Positions 12,071 through 25,533 of a stretch of 64,000 nt of DNA are shown piece after piece. Both the position numbers and the translations under genes were made by a program. Origin of the DNA: Paramecium tetraurelia (taxonomy: Eukaryota; Ciliophora; Oligohymenophorea; Peniculida; Parameciidae). Where the stretch lies: positions 6,623 to 70,622 of the forward strand of contig NW_001799036.1 of assembly GCF_000165425.1 (NCBI RefSeq), read 5' to 3'. Position 1 is the first letter of the stretch. Each line of letters begins with the position of its first letter. Under the pieces are notes generated by a model. It ran no database searches, was not told where the DNA came from, and saw only the letters and a list, made by a program, of their open reading frames with translations.

Positions 12071-15000
12071 ATGTTGTTTGAACAGTCAGTATTTTCGATA
12101 CTTTTTTTATTGACCACAGGTTGTCCTTTTCTTGATTATGAGTCATCCTTGTTAAGTAGCACAGGCCCTATAGAAGAAACCATTATAGAGGGCATGGGGT
12201 CATCTTAAAGTTTTGCTTTTTGGAGTTTTAGTATTCCAATGTGGGAAGTAAAGAAGTACCCTTAGGTTGAAGAAAAGTTGTATGTTGATAATAGAAATGA
12301 ATAATTGTTATTTCTATTGAAATCACTTGATGATGAGAGGGTCATAATGTTTATGCATCTTGCATTTTCAGATTTCATGCCTTTGGTATCGCATAGACTA
12401 TATGTAGAGGAGGAGATTGATAGTAGTAATGTCTTTGATTATGATTATTTCTCATCTTAATATGAAGGAAAGTGGAGCCTAACCATAATAACAATATAAT
12501 AGAAAAGTGTGATCGTGGAAACGAATGCAATGTCAACTCATTCGATACCCGATCTGTCTCAAGAATTGAATAATGTAAAATTCATAATAGGAGGAACTGG
12601 GATTGTAATTGTTATTGAATAGATTTTAGATCAATTCCTCTCATTAGCTGGGGATTTTTAGAGGAAGATTATCAAAATTAATACAGTTTACAGATTATTC
12701 AGCAGGAAGCTTTGTATTTATTAGAGAGAATTGTGCAATTCCCCCTAGTGTAGTTGGGAAATAGATTGTAAGTTTGATACCGGGGCTAAAGAACTTTGAA
12801 GGGGACACGTAGTTGAACTTCGAAGTGAATGAAGTGGGATAGAAGTTTTACATTTCAGGTTGGATAAAATTGGATCCATCAGAAGCGAGTTTTATTACAA
12901 CATATATGGTTCTTCGATTAACAACGTTTAAGTTATATTCTGACGAATTGAGATTGGGAGATGAAATACTGAAAATCACAGTAGATTTAGATCTTGCTGA
13001 ACCAGCCAATAGTGGTTACAATATAATATCTCATCATTATTCTATGCCTGTTTAAGGGGCAGTGAATCCTGATTTTATAGGTAGGAAGAGATTAGATGAT
13101 CCATCCAGTACTAATTTTTAATCCCAATTGACTAAATGGCATTTCATTGTATTTCAGCATGGATTGTCAGATTTATATTAGTCACAGATGAAACTAAATT
13201 TTCAATAAGGACAAACATATCAATTGAATGTGATATTTTTTGACGATTTTTAAGCACAAGGATTATTTATAAATACAAAATACTACTTCATATTTGGAGG
13301 TGATTTAACCGTATTCAGAAAATTACGTGGACAAATGCAAAACTTCCAATTCTGTTACAATTACGAGGTGGATGAAGATATCTAATTTTGTATGTTTATA
13401 ATACTAATTATAAAGAATGTCATCCTACATGTTTCAATTGTGTTGGCCCATTAGCGTCTAATTGTTTGGGATGTTAAGATGGTTTAAATAGGAGATGGTC
13501 AGAAGATCTACAGACTTGTTTTTGCACTTATGGTTACATAGAGATCGAAGGCACTTGTTATTCATTTAATGATTTATATCCAACACTATAGTTTGATGAA
13601 ATGCCTATGGATTAGACAAACTCTATTTGTCCATTCGGTTATTTCTATTTGGAAGTCAATAAAGAATGCATAAGATGGTAATTTCTTTTTTCTTATGTAG
13701 TCCTCAAACAACTTCCACTGATTTGTTGTGTGTTGATTGTTTATTTGATCCCACCACTTGGCCTTTATTTCCGGTTTGTAAAACAGACTATGTGACTTAG
13801 AAGATAAGTGTTTCAGAAGATGCATATAGAAAGCATCGAAGATCAAATACGGATAACGACGTATATTTTATAGATTAGAATTTCAATTTAAAATTAATTG
13901 AAGGTGCATCTGATTATTGTAATACAGATGACGAATTGCCAAATTGTTTTGAATTCGGACAAATGAGACATCTATCAAATAAAGTTTATCTAATTTGTAA
14001 AGAGAATCATTACTTCTCGAATAATCATTGTATATTGTTAGATGTTAACTGTAAACGAACAGAATACAAGGAACCCAAATGTTTGGAGTGTATGTAAGGA
14101 TATTACCTACTAAATGATAAATGCGAGTAATGTTCATTGAGATGCACATCTTGTAATTCACTTAGTTGTTTATCTTGTCCATCTGGATACGAAGCAGTTG
14201 GTACTACATGTTTGAGTTGCGGCAATTACTGTTCTACTTGCATTCTCTAATTGAATTTGTATACTCTCGAGCCTTATATGAAATGTTTAAAGTGTGTAGA
14301 TGATTAGAAATACTTCCAATCTTTGAATGGAGTGGATTGTATGAAAAATACAATACCGAATTGCTTGTATGCATTCCAAGTAGCTGCTGAACATGATAGA
14401 TTGACTACCTTGGATCATTCATTTACACCCTACACAGGATTAATTATTACTAAGTGTGCAAAGTGTAAGGAACCTTACTCATTCGATGAATAGACTCTAC
14501 TTTGTGTTATGAGATCGTAGAGTTCATGTTCCTACAATTATCGTCTGTCTAGTAGTGATAATGATATCTGTCTTTTTGGACCTAGAACTTCGGATATAGA
14601 TCCTGTATCCTTCACTACTGGATGTATTGGACTTAATCAAAATTGTTATACCTGCATAAAAGGTCAAGTGAATACAAAAGTATCGTATCTATGTTTGATT
14701 TGTAACAATGGGTATTATTCAGAAAAGATGACTGGACAATGTCAACCATGTCCTATCAATCTTCATTGCTTATCCTGTTATCAACAAAATATGAAATCTA
14801 AAGATAATTGGAAAACTGACATACGAGCTTACTATAGACAAGCAATAGATGATAATTTACAATCACATTCTTTTATCGATTATGGCACATCTTAAAATAT
14901 TGAAGATTATGAAGTTGCCTGTAAATTTTGTTAATCAGGTTATGAACTTTACAATAATCTATGCATTAAAGCTTGTCCTGACTCTTGTGTACAATGTATC

Positions 15001-18000
15001 AAGATTAACAATGAAAACATATGTGTTAAATGTCCAGATTTCATTGATGGTAGATTCTTGAGTCTTCATGATAATGAATGTATTCAATGTCCAATTAGTT
15101 GCTCATTATGTCGCCAAAGAGATCAAGATGAAATAATGGCCATAAATCCTCTCTTTAACAATGCAAATTTCAAATATTCATCTAATCAATGTCTAAAACA
15201 ATTTCATGGTTACTTTGATTAACAATTAGGCATCTTTGTCAATTGTGAACATGCTGAATGCATAAGGAAATTATAGATCAATTTAAATTTGTACTGTTCT
15301 AGTTCCGATTACAACGATGCTCTAAATTAATTGCTAACAGAAACTGAAATCAAAATATTCAAATAATCTAATATCCTAATCAATGATCTGTTTTCTCCAA
15401 ACAGTTTTTAATAGGTATTTATCAACCATATCATAGTTTGAAACAGATGAATTCTATAAATAAGCCAATGAAAAAGTCATCAAAACCATTCTCATTAAAA
15501 TTGTCAGTAACATACATTAAACTTGTACAATCAATAACACCAAGAATGTTAGACAAATCTTCAGCTAGAATATTTTCTCTGCCATGTAACTATTATATTG
15601 TATTTAGAAATGTGGAACTTGAAATTCATGGCAATAGCATTACAACATTTAAATTCGATAAGGTGATATCATTCATCAATTTCAAAAGAGTTTATCTTTC
15701 AAAGATTACAATGACTCCATTTGAAATCAGTAACTAAAAATCATTAATCTTTGTGAGTTCTTTCACTTAACAAATCTAATTAAGTGATCTAATATATACT
15801 GGAGATGCATCTAATCAGAAACAATAAATAATTATCAAGAATTCAAATGATGTAGTAATTGAAAATCTTAAATTATCTAACATCGATATTAACAATGTAG
15901 AAGCCTTTATTACAATTGATCAAATACCTTAAATCTAAAATGTTAGAATATCTAATATAGAATGTGTTTCAAGTTAAGCCTAGAATCTGATTCTGCTACT
16001 TTTAAATTTGAAGGAGACTGATTCTGTAGAGATATCCAATGTCAAAATTACTTCCAAATTTACCTAAGCATCATTTTTAAAATAAGTATCTGGAAATTTG
16101 ATCATCAATAACATCCAAATAGACGATAGTCAAATATCAAGCATCAATAGTCTTTTTAATTTTGGAACACTACTTCAGGTTGAAATCATTCAATTTTCAA
16201 TTCTAAATTCTATTATAATTAACTCGACACTCTTGTATTTGAATGGATAATCCTCCTTGAATAGTGTAGTATTTGAGAATAATGAATTATCTATTGAGTC
16301 AGTTGGAATAACTAATAAAAATGTTGAAGTCACATTATATACATTTTAAGATGTTTCATTTAAATTAAATAAATACGACTAAAGTTCTTGCTTAGTTAAA
16401 ATCAAGGAAAGTTTTAGTCCGAATAAAGTAATAAGGATCAGTCAATTAAGTTTAATTGCCAACACATTAACTACAATTCCAAGTTTACAGTTTTTGGAAT
16501 AACAATTAACAACTCTGTTCTATCTGTAAATATAGAATGTGAGTATCACTGACTTGTCAATAGAAAGAGCCTATGGCATAAGAGACATTACATTTGTAGA
16601 TGTAATATTCTTAAATCTAAATCAAATCAAAATTCAATAACATAAACAACATGTCTTCAAAGGTCTTCATCAATATGTGGATTGTTTCACAAGATCTATC
16701 TAAAGTCAGTACTACATTACATCACTCTATTTATATGATGTATCTCAAATAGTCATCCATCAATTGACAATAGATATGGCTGAGTCCATCAACTATCCAA
16801 TCATCAACATATAGAGTTCTATTGCTGTCTCCTCATCCTCGAAATCGTTACACATTGAAGAAATCACGTTTACGAATAACTTGGTAATCATAATTAACAA
16901 GATGAAATCAACTTCGATTTTTCAAATGAGTTCTGAATAAGAATACCAAATTACCATTCTCAATTCATTTATGAAATATAACTTAATGCATCAATATGAG
17001 TAAAATGATCGAATTTATTCAGGACTGATCTTCAATTTCGATTGTCCTTACTGTACAATTAAAATAACCAATCTCTTAGTCGAAGATAATCTTGTTACAA
17101 ATACAACCGATAATGTGATATCACTAAAAGCCAAGTCCATCTCAATTCGATAATCAAAGTTCTTTCAGAATTCAATCTTCTAGTATTCTATCATATAACC
17201 ATATCTATTATGGGGATTCCATAAAAATGAAGACATCTTTGTTGAACAAATAAAATAAGTATTCCCAATCAGAGTTATAACTGGAAATATGAAATTAATA
17301 GGTTAAAATATTTAAATAGAAAATCTAAATATTACTAATTCATCTGGATCAGGCCTTTACATAAAGTTAGAGAGTGATGCAACTTTGTTCATAAAGAACA
17401 CTATATTCAATCATATTACAACTCACTACATCGATTCTGATGAGAATGGAGGAGCAATATATATTGATTCATCATATGCTATGAGATCCAATATTCTGCT
17501 CTCAAACATTACTGCATCCAATATCCAATGTAGAAACTATGGTGGCTTAGTATTTTTACTAAATGGAGAGAGTTACATTTAAATCAACCTAACTAATCTC
17601 AACATTGCTGACGTTTATGCCCTCAAAGGATCTATTGTTTATAGTGAATTTTCATCAACCTTTAATTCAATCCAATCATTTAAAATTTCAAACTTAGTAA
17701 TTGCCAACAACCTACAAAATCAACTATTATACTTTCAAAAATTTGAAGTTAATAAGCTTGATTCTTCTGCAATGCAGACATTATCTTTTTAAAGGAGTCT
17801 GCTAAAGATATCTAATGCTTGGACAATAACCTTGGAGTATCTGTAAATATCTGAATTACATTTCGAGTCACTCGGATTCTTTGACAATATCAGAAGTGCT
17901 CAATTAAAGTAGATTTAGCTAACTCAGTGTCAATTACTTAATTCTTTTATTGTCATCAATACAATCCAAGATAAATCTCAGATTTTCATACAACAATTAA

Positions 18001-21000
18001 AATTACATAACTCAACTATTTTGGATATTATCCCCCTAACACCCACTTCAGAATGTACTAATTTAGAGTCTCAAACTAAATTAGTTTAATTTTAATGTTT
18101 GACCGAATTCTTCTAAAAATAATCACCGATCAAACTGAATTCTAATAATGAAGAGTTGTCTTCAGTTTGTTTAATTTAGAAGTTAAAATAACTTGATAGA
18201 AAATCTAATGGTAGTTTAATATATCTCAACCTTTATAATTCTAGCTTAAGTATTTCATAGGTTTCATTTTAGTATCTCAAATGCTCGGATGGGTTATTGT
18301 TTATTAACTTTCAGCGTAAGGAAGGGACCCTCTATATGAAAAATGTAAACTTATAAAATAATATATGTGAACTATCGAGTTGCTTAAAAATAGTCAAAAA
18401 AACGAGTTCTTCATCTCGTATCCTTGAGAATTTGAATCAATACATAAATAAGAAATAATATGACTTTAAACTACAAGATTACGTTTGTAGTTTTAATTAT
18501 GGGTATGAAGGTACCTGTCTTTAGATTTCAAATATCAAAACATTAATTGTTTCTTCAATTTTTCAACATAACGTAGCACATTAATCTGGTGGATCTATGA
18601 TTGTGATTGGAGAGGAATCATTCATTTTAGCATATTGTACAATTCAAAATAACACTGCTTAATTTGGAGGAGGATTTGCTGTTGCTGATTAAATAAGTTA
18701 GAATTTGACAAGATTAGGATCTGTGTTGAATGAGAATAATGCATTAAAATTTGGAGCTAATCAAGCGTAATTACCATCATCATTGTCAATTACAACGGAT
18801 ATGAAGAATGTTTTGTCAAAGGTTAAGATCATTGAATAGAGTAATTTATTGATAGAATAGATTGAAATAAAGCCTTATTAAGTATTTACGAACACATATT
18901 CAGATGCTTTGTATGTACCAAATGGATAAAAGCTTTCAATGTATGAGTATTTTGATTGGAAGAAAGGTTAATATTATCAATACAATTTGCATTTAAGAAT
19001 TGTAGCTTTGGATCCTCAAAACGAAGTTCAAGAAAATTTAAATGGTACATATTGTGAAATTAGTGGTGGATTACTGAGGTCTAATGAAATTACTGAATTT
19101 AGTAACAATTTTACGAATTTGAAAAATATAAGCTTTAATTCTACAGATTATAATTTAGATGAGATTATATTTTACTTAGATGATGAACTTAATATGACCT
19201 TGTAGATGTAGTTTTACTGCAATTCAATCTATGTTCCAATCTATGGGGAACAGCAGGAAATAATCAGTTATCACAATAATTATTACTTAAGATTAAATAT
19301 TAAGACATTGCCTTGCTAAATGGGTGAAATAAAGAGAACTTCTGACTTAACCTGTTAGCCTTGTGATGCAGAGCAAGGTTAATATTCTGTGAGCTTCAAT
19401 TCCCAGGATTGTACTATTAAAGATGACTCATCAATCAAAGAAATAAAGTCAGCTTAAATGAATCTTAGATCTGGATATTGGCGACCTTATTTCTATACTG
19501 ATCAGATTAGCTTTTGTATCAATTTACTAAGCAACTGTTTGGGAGGATGGAAAGAAGGAGATACGTCTTGTTTTATTGGACATATAGGTGCATTATGTGA
19601 AGAATGTGACATATATAACTTACGTGGAGAGGGTCACTTCTCAACAAGTACTAAGTATTCTTGCAGTTCTTGTGCTGAAAAAGATACAAATTCAATAATT
19701 ATAACTGCTATCAGCATCTGGTATAAAAATTGATCTACTTTTTAGGACTTTGGTTTCAATCCTGATTTCAGTTAAGGGTACTGTCTCCTTGCTTGTAGAT
19801 ATTGCATTAAAAGTTCAAGTAAAAAAGATCAGGTTCTTCATGTCAATGCAAGAGTCCTATTCTGGAATTCTCATCAAGATGTTAACAAATCATCTATAGA
19901 TATTATCCACTATCACTAGTTTTAAATTGAATCTGCCCAGTGGAATGTCAAGTGCAATCAATGCTTCTGGAAACCCCATTTAAACCATGACCTATTCCCT
20001 TGACTGTTTCTTAATGGAAATGTTTTATTTCAACATCCATTATTCAAGAATGATCTGGTAGATGATTATGCCATTCATTTATATCTTTATTTTCTTTCTA
20101 TTGTACTGGATTGCAATCAAATTAAAAAAGGTTACTTATAGTGTAAGTGTAATCACAACAACCTTCATCTATCTGTATATATATCTTCAACCCAATTTAG
20201 TAGGTGGCTTAATTTCCTTGATATCCTTCAGGAATATCTCCAATTTTAAGTGGATTCAAGCCAATGTTGCATACAGGTATGATACTATATCTCATTTTTT
20301 GTGGCTTTTATCCTTTTGTCTTCCAGGCTTACTAATCATAGCCTTCCTTATCCCATTTCTCTTTTATTATGCTTTGTACATAAATAAAGACAACCTTAAT
20401 GATAAGAAAGTCAGGCAATAATGGGGATATCTCTATAATGAATATAAGACTGATGTATATTTTTGGGAAGTTGTTAAAATTGTAGAAAAAGAATTGTTAA
20501 TTATCTTTCTATCTTATTATGATGAAACAATTGTGAAAAAAGGCATCCTTGTTCTATTGGTTGTTTATATCTATCTGGAACTCAATACTAAATTCAAACC
20601 ATATTAATCTCCTAACTTAAATAGATTAGATGCTTACTCAGCCAATGTTTGTGAAATCTCTATTGCCCTTGGAATAGGCATCTATGTTGATTAAATATAT
20701 GGTTCCTTAGAAATTTAAATACCCTACTTCATTATTTTGGCAGCTCTCAATTTATATTTCCTCTTGCTTGTCTTGAAGGAAATATTACAATCCTACAAAA
20801 GAGATCTAGAAATACAATTAGATAAGGTTCGTGATTTAGTTAGATAAAAAGCACCTTGGACTATGAAATATCGATTCTTAAATAAAGAACTTCAAAACAG
20901 ATAAGAAATGAGAATCAGAGTTAAATCAAGATATCGAAAGATCCGAGAATATTTAATGGAACAAGCAAAACAACTTCTAGAATTCAAATAATATATGTAA

Positions 21001-21164
21001 GGAACTAAAACTTTTAAAACTGCCAAAATATATCCTGAATAATTCAGTGAATGTTCTTAACCAGAGTACTTATATATTTCTTATCTAGGGAAATTCATAA
21101 AGAGCCTAAATAGTTCATTCAAGCTAAAGAGAGTCAATCTAATTTGGATGAATGCTTTGTTTGA
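12071..21164 (+). CDS. Giant cysteine-rich surface membrane protein (furin-like repeats, repetitive beta-rich region, C-terminal membrane domain)
   Basis: The start at ATG 12071 gives a signal peptide (MLFEQSVFSILFLLTTG). A lectin/LamG-like N-terminal region of roughly 400 residues follows. From about 13.4 to 15.3 kb there are repeated Cys pairs of the furin/GFR type (CxxC, as in SLRCTSCNSLSCLSCPSG). The 15.5-18.9 kb region is Ile/Asn/Ser-rich and repetitive, like the beta-helix regions of polymorphic membrane proteins. More Cys modules occur at 19.3-19.7 kb. Several membrane segments follow from about 19.7 to 20.8 kb (MIMPFIYIFIFFLLYWIAIK). The tail is basic and cytosolic. Ciliates have large families of such proteins. 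The last intron (GTACTT...ATCTAG) leads to a TGA at 21162-21164. Interior introns were not all mapped. Role: probably surface adhesion or sensing (inference). Confidence 0.75.
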
Positions 21165-21446
21165 TTAATGATTAAATATATTCATCAAATTTATATACAA
21201 ACATAATAATATATTGAGGAGTTTATAATAAGTTTAAATATTATTCTATTTTAATTTCAATAAATGATCAACTTAAATTTAGACCTTAATTAAGTAATAT
21301 CACACTAAAAATAATTGGATTAGACTTTGATGTAAACCAATTTCATATAAATTTTAATCTTAACGAACTTAATTTGTTAAGGTATATAATTATAATATTA
21401 GCATGTATGTGTTTATTAGAAATACATATCCAATATCATCAACTCA

Positions 21447-21519
21447 GGGGTAGTAGCTCATTTAGTAGAGCGCGTGATTTGCATTCACGAGGCGCCGAGA
21501 GCGAAGCTCGGCTACTCCA
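21447..21519 (+). tRNA. tRNA-Ala (anticodon UGC), unusual T-loop
   Basis: The 73-nt sequence folds into a full cloverleaf: acceptor GGGGTAG/CTACTCC, D-stem GCTC/GAGC, anticodon stem CGTGA/TCACG with loop TTTGCAT (anticodon TGC), and T-stem CCGAG/CTCGG. The acceptor contains the G3:U70 pair, the alanyl-tRNA synthetase identity element, and the discriminator base is A. The T-loop reads AGCGAAG instead of TTCRANY, so positions 54-55 are AG. C56, G57 and A58 are kept. This also weakens the internal B-box promoter. It lies 282 bp after the giant surface protein. Confidence 0.85.
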
Positions 21520-21520
21520 A

Positions 21521-21527
21521 TTTTTTT
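21521..21527 (+). terminator. RNA polymerase III oligo-T terminator
   Basis: A run of seven T's begins two bases after the tRNA discriminator base and is followed by more T-rich sequence, as expected for Pol III termination. Confidence 0.7.
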
Positions 21528-22692
21528 CTTTTTATTTTATATATTAATATAGTTTATTTATTAATAAATATCATATAAAAAATTATAAATTAGAAACATT
21601 CTGATAGGAGTTTGTTTAAAATTATTAATTAGTTTTAGAATAAATTAGACATTAAATTTTATTCATTTTGTGATTAAGAATTCTATAATATGTAATTTTA
21701 CAATTTTAATATGTAAAGTTAGGTAGTAACAGTTTATTTATGATTCCTAAATTATGTTTTAGGTATTTAGATGTCTTGTATTTTCATCTAATTGTACCAC
21801 CTTTAGCTTAAATATTAATAATCAAAAAAATTAACAAGAGTATTGTTAATTTTATAAATTTAATAAATATGTATATATATTATTATATACTAAGTGCAAT
21901 TATTATTTATGATTTTACTTTCCTTTTCCTTTCTTCCATTTTTCTAATTTCCATCAATCATATTATTTTCCAATCTGAAATCTTAACTTCTTAGAATTAT
22001 AATTTCTAAAATTTATATTTTATTAAATAACTCTTTTTAAATTGGCTTGAGTTCCATAGAATATTTTCTAAATATCACTTTATTCTACCAATATATATAA
22101 AACTAATTCATTTTAATATTATTAATAATTTGTATAATTTATTATGCCATATGATTTTTAAGAAAAATCTAGCTTCAAACTGAATAGATAGATAATTAAA
22201 TTAAGTTATTAATTTTCATTTGAATTAATTTAGAGTTAAAAACTAATTGTTATCAAGCAACTTAAATTTCAGATTGGTTTTAGTAGTATGTAAGGGACCG
22301 CCAGGATAATAATAATAATAATATTAAAACAAAATTAGAAAATAGTCAATGTAATTTTTTAATATTGGATAAAAACTTCATCAATCAACATTAATCCTAT
22401 TTCAAAATAAAAATAATAAATATTTTAACAAATATTATTTGATTAATTGTTTTTATAATCATAATATTTGAAGTCTTAATTATTAATATAGATTTTTTGT
22501 TTTGGATTCATTTTTGATTGATTTAATCCTGCACAAAACAATCTTATTAATAATTATACTGAATTGCTTATATTATTAAAAGACTTAATATTCTAAAACT
22601 ATTAAACGGAGGTATTATAAACTTAAACAGATCAAGGTCCTTTTAAAAATATAATATTATGACTAAAATTAGTCCTTTAATTCAATATATAA
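21528..22692. other. Very AT-rich intergenic region
   Basis: About 1.2 kb of A/T-rich sequence lies between the tRNA and the 3' end of a minus-strand gene. It includes a short (AAT)n tract near 22300. There is no convincing open frame or RNA gene. Confidence 0.5.
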
Positions 22693-23199
22693 TCATTTTA
22701 TAGCAAAATGAGTGGGGTAGAGATTTAATATTGATATATCTGTTTTCTTCTTCTTATAACTATGTTAACATTTCATTAAGTTTTAGAGACTCACTTTCAA
22801 AAGGTGTTTCTATAATTTAAAGGGCGAGAGCTTTTTTCCAGAAGAGATGCCATTTTTGTAATCAACTTAAATAATTGAGTATTTTGAAATTAATTCATCT
22901 GAATTACTTGCAGTAGTTTTACAAATATAATTATCGTTTCTATCAGAAATAATTGTATTGCACTTTTATTGGTTTAATTTCACTTTGGGGAGTTATTCAC
23001 TAAGATTTGATTAATTGTAAAATCTTCTGTCTTTTCTTTGCCTATTCTCTTGTATAATTTATTTTGGGAGATGGGGATTTTCTTTATATTGATCAATTAT
23101 AGCCCTGTCTTTTAATGAAAGCTTCTCCTAATGTTCAAATCTAAGGGAGGAAACTATGTAAGGTTAATGTTCTGATAATCTCAAAGTTGAATATTTCAT
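22693..23199 (-). CDS. Hypothetical basic protein, 168 aa
   Basis: A single open frame without introns runs from ATG 23199 to TGA 22693-22695, with about a dozen TAA/TAG Gln codons. The protein is hydrophilic and Lys/Gln/Ser-rich (RKDRRFYNQSNLSEQLPKVK), with no membrane segment or recognised domain. It lies in the same orientation as the next gene, 213 bp downstream of it. No function is assigned. Confidence 0.5.
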
Positions 23200-23412
23200 T
23201 TAGTCAATGAAATAGAAATTTATTTTATATTTTATTAAACTTCTTATTCTTCAGTATTGCTTGATTAAGTTAGATGAAGTGTCTTTGCATTTAAACTTGT
23301 TTATAAATAAATAATATAAAGTATACTAGATATTGTAATATTCTGAGAATTTACTTTAGAATATTTTATTGATATATATAAGATAGATTAGATTAGAAGA
23401 TTAATATTTTAA

Positions 23413-23973
23413 TCATTCATTTCTGATTTGAAATGATTTAGTTTTTTGATGTGCTATTCTTCTAAGGGGTTTTTAAGTCTAAGATATTTCTTGTCTATCT
23501 TAATTTCCTGTTTCTATGTCTATTACAATTAAAGATTTCTTAAATTCCACTTTTTTCCTTTGAAACTTTTATACTGATTCCAATATTTTCGAATCTTATC
23601 TTTTTAAAAATAGCTTAGTTCTCTTTTATGACCTTTCAAATTCAAGTGGAGCATCATTTTAAGAAATTTGAGTAAGAATCGGAATTTCAGGTAGGGATCT
23701 CTAGTATCTCTTGGGTTTGATTTTGATTAGTTAGGGTAGTTTAAAATGATAAGGAATTTCTATAAGTGGATCACTTTCAGATTAAGTGTACACTTTATTA
23801 GCAGAGTTTCCATTGGGTACTTCAGCTTCTGTTTTTAGGGAATTAGGAAGAACATCAATTTAATTTAAAAAAAGAGATGGTCTCATATTTCTTATGTTGG
23901 TTTCTTTTATTGGCGAAACCTCTTTTTGAATGATAGTAGGAAGGTGGAATCTGGTCGATGCTGGATGAAACAT
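23413..23973 (-). CDS. Hypothetical basic protein, 186 aa
   Basis: An uninterrupted frame runs from ATG 23973 to TGA 23413-23415 (187 codons including stop). The N terminus MFHPASTRFHLPTIIQKEVS leads into Ser/Pro-rich and then Lys/Arg/Gln-rich helical sequence (KRTKLFLKRQDSKILESVQK). There is no signal peptide or membrane segment. The style resembles the small basic proteins at 54.5-55.6 kb. Function unknown. Confidence 0.55.
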
Positions 23974-24655
23974 AAAGGCTCAATTATTATTATAATAAAT
24001 GATTTTAGAAATAATATTTTTAATTAATATAATGAAACTAATTAATCTGTCGTCATCTCAAAATTAAATAGTAGATATATTTATTTATAATAAATAATGA
24101 ATTTAATCAAACTAAACGATAAATTCAGTAAATCACTCTAGGAGGTAAATGAGAACTATATTTCATCTTATTTCCAAAAATATCATTAATTTTACAAGTA
24201 TTTTCCTTTTTTAGGAATATAATTTTAATTAAATTATTGTTCAAATTTTTGATTAATTTAAGGAAATCCAAAAGAAAGTAATTTCTTATAATAATGAAAA
24301 TATAACAACAATGCATTTTAATCATAGAAGAACGAAAAGAAGTATATTGTCTAAATAATATAAAAAACTAATTGAAATGATTATTTTTGTTCCTTTTAAA
24401 AATAACTAAATAGGAAAGGAAAGATTTAAATTGATGGATTGAATAAAATTTACAGCATATTTAAGTAACAAATATCTATAATGAATTTGAATTGTAATAA
24501 GAAAAATTAGGTAAAGAAGGAATAGGAAAGTTTTTAAATAAAGATGGAAATAAAGATAAAGAAAGAGATAGAAAAACATTAAAAAAATCAATATAATATT
24601 TGATAACTCCTTGAAGACTCTAAATGAAGTAAAAAAAAATTTCAGTTTATGCAAA
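23974..24655. other. Intergenic region with one weak coding possibility
   Basis: The left part is AT-rich. At about 24395-24603 a plus-strand frame ending at TGA 24601-24603 is Lys/Gln-rich and could be an exon of a small gene, but I found no start or splice that closes it. Hydrophobic minus-strand frames here look like mirror images of A-rich sequence. Confidence 0.3.
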
Positions 24656-25055
24656 ATGAATAGACTAATTCAAGAAAATATTTATTTAATGGAGTCTACA
24701 AGAAGCTAGAAATTATTCATCAAACCTAATTTAGCTATTTAACAAACGAGAACAACTGGTCCTAAATCCTGTTCAGTTGAAAATAGAAAATCAAAAAATT
24801 ACCTTAAAGGATTAATTTAATTTTAATAACTTGTCTTAAATTTTGAATACTTTAATTCAGTTTCAAGTTTTTAGAACTGATAGAATATTTATAGAATAAT
24901 TTAAACTTAGGCATCAGAAGTTTAGTTAAATTAAAATATTTAATATTTTGATTCAATCAAAGTTACTAGCAAAGAAGAATAAAGACTTTATCTTTAAAAT
25001 AGAAGAAGAATATGAACGAAGCCTTAAACAATTAAGTCATCATGATTTTGAATGA
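24656..25055 (+). CDS. Hypothetical basic protein, 123 aa
   Basis: ATG 24656 and one 28-nt intron (24833-24860, GTCTTA...ATTCAG) give 372 nt ending at TGA 25053-25055. The protein is basic and partly helical (FRTDRIFIEQFKLRHQKFSQ, then KIEEEYERSLKQLSHHDFE). The donor GTC is unusual for this window, where GTA dominates. There is no membrane segment or recognised domain. Confidence 0.5.
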
Positions 25056-25533
25056 GATAGAATTAAATAGAAATTGATAAATATACACTTAGTAATATAC
25101 ATTGCATAGATATTTATTAAGAGAATATATTTTAATTAGATATTATTACTTGAAGATGTATTGTATTAAATTAACATTGTAGGAACAAAGAGATGTTTTA
25201 ATTAAATTACAACTCTATAACAGGAGGGGTGATGTTTTCTTTTTTTTATGTGTTTTATTAAATTTAATAAAATAAATAAAGTCATCTCTAGCATGCATTA
25301 ATCTCATCCTGCATTTCCTTATTTGAAATAACAATTAGAAAATTTGTAAAAAAGTGTGTGAAGAACCTTGTTCAAAGAGTTCCAGAAACCTTTCATTTAA
25401 TTTGTTTATCTTAAAATAGCAAATATGTTAGTAGATATTCAGATTGAATTTTGTTAAATTCATGCAAGGTAAGATTAGAAGAAGTAAGGCAGTAGATAAA
25501 GAATTTAGATAATTTAATTTTAAGATGATTTTT
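25056..25533 (+). other. Intergenic or N-terminal extension of the next gene
   Basis: The frame of the next gene stays open upstream to about 25330, including KKVCEEPCSK, so a longer N terminus or an upstream exon is possible. The rest is AT-rich with nothing recognisable. Confidence 0.3.

Noticed and set aside
24125-24654. Hydrophobic minus-strand ORFs (Leu/Ile/Phe-rich)
   Set aside because: Their composition is what the complement of A-rich DNA gives. The plus strand here has better coding signals.
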